Below, one piece after another: positions 60,953 to 64,000 of a stretch of DNA of 64,000 nt (position 1 is the stretch's first letter; each line of letters opens with the position of its first letter). The notes below the pieces were generated by a model. It was not told the DNA's origin. It searched no databases and saw only the letters and a program-made list of their open reading frames with translations. The stretch lies in assembly GCA_963807975.1 (NCBI GenBank), contig CAWEDV010000001.1:1488001-1552000 (forward strand). The letters run 5' to 3'. A program made the position numbers and the translations under genes. This stretch comes from JAACFF01 sp963807975. Its GTDB lineage: Bacteria > Chloroflexota > Anaerolineae > Promineifilales > Promineifilaceae.

Positions 60953-62416
60953 ATGAAAATCATCGTCGTCGGAACAGGTTTTGTAGGACTACCGCACGCC
61001 GCAGTGCTCTCAGAGTACGGCCATGAAGTTTACGCTTATGACATCGACGTGAAGCGCATAGAGGCTTACGAAAGCGGACAAAGAGACCAGATCGAACGCT
61101 ATGTCAACGAACCTGGACTGGCAGCTTCCGTGGCCGAGAATATCGGCAGCTATCTTTTTTTCACCACAGATATTAGTGAAATAGTAGATGGAACTGACAT
61201 TGTCTTCCTTTGCCTCAATACACCGCCCAAGCGAGATGGATCCTCGGATCTAACCTATTACCTCAACGCCACGCACCATCTGGCGGGGCTGCTGGCCCAA
61301 CGCGCGCATAAGAAAAGAGTGGTTTTGGTCAACAAGAGCACAGTTCCCGTAGGAACGGCCCGCTTGCTAGAAAATATTATGAACGAGCATGGCGTTGAAA
61401 ACTTCGGCGTCGCCGCAAACCCAGAATTTTTGGCCCAGGGCAATGCCATTGTTGGCTCACGACGGCCTGACCGGGTGGTCGTAGGCGCTGACAGTGAAGA
61501 GGATTTTGAAATACTGCGCCGCGTTTACTCCCAATTTGTGAATCACGTCCGTATTCGTTACCTGGAGACTACCCCGGAAACGGCCGAAGCCATTAAGTAT
61601 ATGGCCAACACCCTTCTACTAACCTATATCTCTTTCTGGAACGGGGTTGGCGGTCGTCTGGCTGAATCTTTTTCCAAACTGCGTATGGAAGACCTCAAGA
61701 TCGGTGTGACCTCAGATGACCGTATCAGCACCTGGGGTTCCTACGTCAGCAATGGCGCCGGAGGAAGCTGCTTTGGCAAAGATATTCAATCCCTTATTTA
61801 CCAGCTGAACAACGCCGGACGCTCCACTGACCTGCTGCAGGCAGTTTATAACATCAACGAATATCAGAAGACCTACCTTATCGATCGCGCCGTTTATGAA
61901 GCGGGATTCAGCTTCAATCAGAAAACCGTTGCTCTCTTGGGTTTATCCTTTAAGAAACGGACCAATGATATGCGTGATTCGGCTGCCCTAAAAGTCGTCG
62001 AGGCTCTGCTGGCGCGAGGCGTAAAAGCCATCCGCGCCTATGACCCGCTGGCCATGGAAGATGCTCAAAATCATTGGTTTAACCCTGAGAAAAACCATCT
62101 ATTTGACCGCATCTCATATCATCCATCAGCAAGGGAAGCAATTACGGGCAGTGATGCGCTCTATATCTCCACTGATTGGGAAGAATTCCGCGGGCTGGCC
62201 TACACCATCGAAACCACCGCGACCCTGCCATATCTCGTCATCGATGGGCGGCGCATGATTCCCGATTTCACGTCCCTGGTTCAAAAGGGATATGAGTACC
62301 TACCCGTTGGCGGGACGTTGTTAACCTCTAAAGCGGAGGCTCAGAAGAAACACAAAGGCCAAGTTTCGCCCACTTTAGCCACAGAATCACAAGCAACAAC
62401 TAGGGAGCACATATAA
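60953..62416 (+). CDS. UDP-glucose/GDP-mannose dehydrogenase family protein
   Basis: A 487-residue NAD-dependent enzyme that oxidises a nucleotide-sugar hexose to the uronate. N-terminal Rossmann VVGTGFVGLPHAAVLSEYG; FLCLNTPPKRDGSSDL; KSTVPVGTARLL; and the catalytic cysteine in GGSCFGKDIQSL (near 275). Its C-terminal domain has LGLSFKKRTNDMRDSAALKV and ends in a Lys/Thr-rich tail. UDP-glucose 6-dehydrogenase (Ugd/TuaD) is the best guess, UDP-ManNAc dehydrogenase the alternative. GGAGAACG precedes the ATG, and a TATAAT-like -10 is near 60908. TAATG overlap couples it to the UroD-like gene. Confidence 0.93.
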   Translation: MKIIVVGTGFVGLPHAAVLSEYGHEVYAYDIDVKRIEAYESGQRDQIERYVNEPGLAASVAENIGSYLFFTTDISEIVDGTDIVFLCLNTPPKRDGSSDLTYYLNATHHLAGLLAQRAHKKRVVLVNKSTVPVGTARLLENIMNEHGVENFGVAANPEFLAQGNAIVGSRRPDRVVVGADSEEDFEILRRVYSQFVNHVRIRYLETTPETAEAIKYMANTLLLTYISFWNGVGGRLAESFSKLRMEDLKIGVTSDDRISTWGSYVSNGAGGSCFGKDIQSLIYQLNNAGRSTDLLQAVYNINEYQKTYLIDRAVYEAGFSFNQKTVALLGLSFKKRTNDMRDSAALKVVEALLARGVKAIRAYDPLAMEDAQNHWFNPEKNHLFDRISYHPSAREAITGSDALYISTDWEEFRGLAYTIETTATLPYLVIDGRRMIPDFTSLVQKGYEYLPVGGTLLTSKAEAQKKHKGQVSPTLATESQATTREHI

Positions 62417-63402
62417 TGTCGGATTGGAGTAAGCGCAAAAGATTAGAAGCAGCCATCTCCGGCGAAAAACTTGACCGGATACCAGTGGCTTTGTGGCGAC
62501 ACTGGCCTGGAGACGATCAAGATGCCGCGTCCCTGGCTGCCGCCCATTTACAGTGGCAGCGTGATTACGACTGGGACCTGCTCAAGGTTGGCCCTGCCAG
62601 CAGTTACGCCGTTGTAGATTGGGGAGTTGAGGATCGGTGGGTAGGACACATCGAAGGAACCCGCCAGCGGACGTTCCATCCTGTGCAGTCCCCTTCCGGA
62701 TGGGCAGCACTGCAGCCCCTCGATCCCAGCCGTGGAATGCTGGCCACTCAAATTGAAGCCTTGCAGCGTACCCATGACGCGCTTGGCGAAGAGGTCCCCT
62801 TTATTGCCACCATCTTTTCGCCCCTTTCCCAGGCTAAACATCTCGCCGGTGCAGAACGAATGTTGGCCCATCTGCGCAGTGCGCCGGAATTATTTCACAA
62901 GGGTTTGGAAACCATCACCGAGAGTACGCTGCGTTTCATTGAAGCCGCAAAGTCCACAGGCATAAGTGGTATCTATTATGCAGTTCAGTACGCTCGCTAC
63001 CCCTTGCTAAACACCGCTGAATTTGATGAATTTGGCCGCGGTTACGACTGCAAAATAATCGCCTCGGTGGCAGATCTGTGGCTGAATATGACCCATATTC
63101 ACAGCGATCAGATCATGTTTGAGCATGTCGCCGATTATCCAGTTCAAATCGTCAACTGGCACGACCGGCAAACAGATGTCTCACTCGCCGACGGCTTGGC
63201 ACACATTTCGGGAGCCGCCAGTGGTGGGATCGATCAATGGTCAATTCACGAAGAAGATCCTGCAAAGGCGCTGGCCGAGGCCGCCGATGCTGTGGTCCAA
63301 TCAGAAGGGCGTCGCCTACTGCTTAGTACCGGCTGCGTGATCATGACCACAACTCCACTGCGTAACATTCGCGCTGTCCGCGAATTCGTCGAGACTACCT
63401 AG
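62416..63402 (+). CDS. Uroporphyrinogen decarboxylase family protein (not canonical HemE)
   Basis: A 328-residue TIM-barrel protein. It starts KRKRLEAAISGEKLDRIPVALWRHWPG. Canonical HemE has a conserved arginine pair with a tyrosine in its substrate-binding start (R-Q-A-G-R-Y), which is absent here. The later pattern VNWHDRQTDVSLADGL and SGAASGGIDQWSI suits the wider UroD/MtaA family, which also includes cobalamin:coenzyme M methyltransferases and decarboxylases. So heme synthesis is not the obvious job; a methyl-transfer or decarboxylation role is possible. The start is directly coupled to the sugar dehydrogenase (TAATG). Confidence 0.85.
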   Translation: MSDWSKRKRLEAAISGEKLDRIPVALWRHWPGDDQDAASLAAAHLQWQRDYDWDLLKVGPASSYAVVDWGVEDRWVGHIEGTRQRTFHPVQSPSGWAALQPLDPSRGMLATQIEALQRTHDALGEEVPFIATIFSPLSQAKHLAGAERMLAHLRSAPELFHKGLETITESTLRFIEAAKSTGISGIYYAVQYARYPLLNTAEFDEFGRGYDCKIIASVADLWLNMTHIHSDQIMFEHVADYPVQIVNWHDRQTDVSLADGLAHISGAASGGIDQWSIHEEDPAKALAEAADAVVQSEGRRLLLSTGCVIMTTTPLRNIRAVREFVETT

Positions 63403-63457
63403 CGGCAGCAAAATCGGTCTCACCCATGGCCTATTCGTAAAGGGATGGTAGATGCGT

Positions 63458-64000
63458 TCAGAAACCCGCCATTTCCCGGCGAACCATTTCCTCCTGCTCA
63501 CCAAGCAATGCATCCTGTATGGCTCGCCTGGCCTCCTCCGTTCCAATTTTGCGCAACGCCCATGCCGCATGTCCGCGCACCAAGGGTTCGGCATCGATAA
63601 GTAGGGGGATCAGACTAGGCACCGCCTCAGCACTTCCCCAATTACCCGCGGCTATGCAGGCATTGCGCACCAACCGCCGCCTCTTGATGCGTTTGATCGG
63701 ACTACCTGCAAATCGTCTGCCGAAATTCTCCTCGTCAAGCTCTAGCAGGTCTACCAGTGGCGGTGCAGCCACGTCCCACGCCTCAGGCCAGAAAGCCGCT
63801 TCATGAGCCGCTTGGGTAAAGCGGTTGAAAGGACAGACTTCCTGGCAGACATCACAGCCGTAAACCCAGTTTCCCATAGCTTCCCGCAGTTCCACTGGGA
63901 TCCACTCTTTTAGTTCAATCGTCAAATAGGAGATACAGCGTCGGGAATCAAGGATATAAGGAGCCGGAAAGGCCTGGGTTGGGCAATTGTCCAGACAGCG
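63458..64000 (-). CDS. queG: Epoxyqueuosine reductase, C-terminal part (runs off the window)
   Basis: The final 180 residues of QueG, which reduces epoxyqueuosine to queuosine in tRNA with a cobalamin and two [4Fe-4S] clusters. The frame is open to the right edge. Cluster ligands are seen in RCLDNCPTQAF at the edge and GCDVCQEVCPFN. Between these is APYILDSRRCISYLTIE, a QueG signature. The end (about the last 70 residues) is HEAT-like: PSLIPLLIDAEPLVRGHAAW and ALRKIG. The N-terminal catalytic part lies beyond 64000. It converges on the UroD-like gene. Confidence 0.95.
   Translation of the reverse strand, partial: RCLDNCPTQAFPAPYILDSRRCISYLTIELKEWIPVELREAMGNWVYGCDVCQEVCPFNRFTQAAHEAAFWPEAWDVAAPPLVDLLELDEENFGRRFAGSPIKRIKRRRLVRNACIAAGNWGSAEAVPSLIPLLIDAEPLVRGHAAWALRKIGTEEARRAIQDALLGEQEEMVRREMAGF

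Overview
The window looks like a chromosomal segment of a member of the Chloroflexota (Anaerolineae or a close relative). This is inferred from family resemblance, from an mreB-type gene directly behind the end of an ATP synthase operon, from many transmembrane Ser/Thr kinase and PP2C signalling proteins with Pro/Thr-rich linkers, and from secreted proteins with a short C-terminal 'MPI..ER' tail. No rRNA gene, phage, insertion sequence or CRISPR array was seen. Most of the window is dense, housekeeping-rich chromosome.

Layout. 0-3.3 kb: end of atpC, mreB, a shared terminator, the redox repressor rex (reverse strand) and a glycosyltransferase. 3.4-11.6 kb: argS, dcd and a toroid-fold protein forward; then a sulfatase-like hydrolase, a PlsC-type acyltransferase and polA in reverse. 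11.7-19.3 kb: small-molecule enzymes (APH-like kinase, two aldo/keto reductases, GNAT, methyltransferase, thiolase, ilvE). 19.5-23.3 kb: an overlapping lgt-like/nitrilase/era unit and a Tat-signal coiled-coil protein. 23.4-28.2 kb: a complete group 3b-type cytosolic [NiFe] hydrogenase operon with its maturation protease, preceded by a perfect Rex operator. 28.3-33.1 kb: a PP2C phosphatase, a receptor kinase with a degenerate carboxypeptidase ectodomain, and an ATP-grasp enzyme, in one operon.

33.2-38.9 kb: the translation cluster (three tRNAs, tuf, rpmG, tRNA-Trp, secE, nusG, rplK, rplA, an L10-leader attenuator, rplJ, rplL). 39-44.8 kb: maf, a TPR membrane protein, a second PP2C, RNase J, a zinc-ribbon membrane protein and thpR. 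44.9-53.6 kb, reverse strand: a deoxynucleoside kinase fused to a MazG-like domain, PAP2 phosphatase, nucleotidyltransferase, an unrecognised conserved protein, a subtilase, SppA, a patatin and a YbaK deacylase. 53.7-64 kb: an acyl-CoA carboxyltransferase, ychF, a short PEP-synthase-like protein, a SpoU methyltransferase, tRNA-Pro, a flippase-like/FAD-oxidoreductase/UDP-sugar-dehydrogenase/UroD-like series, and the C-terminal part of queG running off the end.

Points of most interest. (1) The 8-bp palindrome ACGGCCGT occurs at least 23 times by eye, in all three codon frames and on both gene orientations, far above chance; it behaves like a highly iterated palindrome. (2) The kinase at 29474-31525 carries an M14 carboxypeptidase-like ectodomain whose zinc and catalytic residues are replaced. 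(3) Rex and a perfect Rex box before the hydrogenase operon suggest that NADH/NAD+ ratio controls hydrogenase expression. (4) A deoxynucleoside kinase is fused to a MazG-like pyrophosphohydrolase. (5) A perfect 11-bp inverted repeat overlaps the promoter before the tRNA-tuf cluster.
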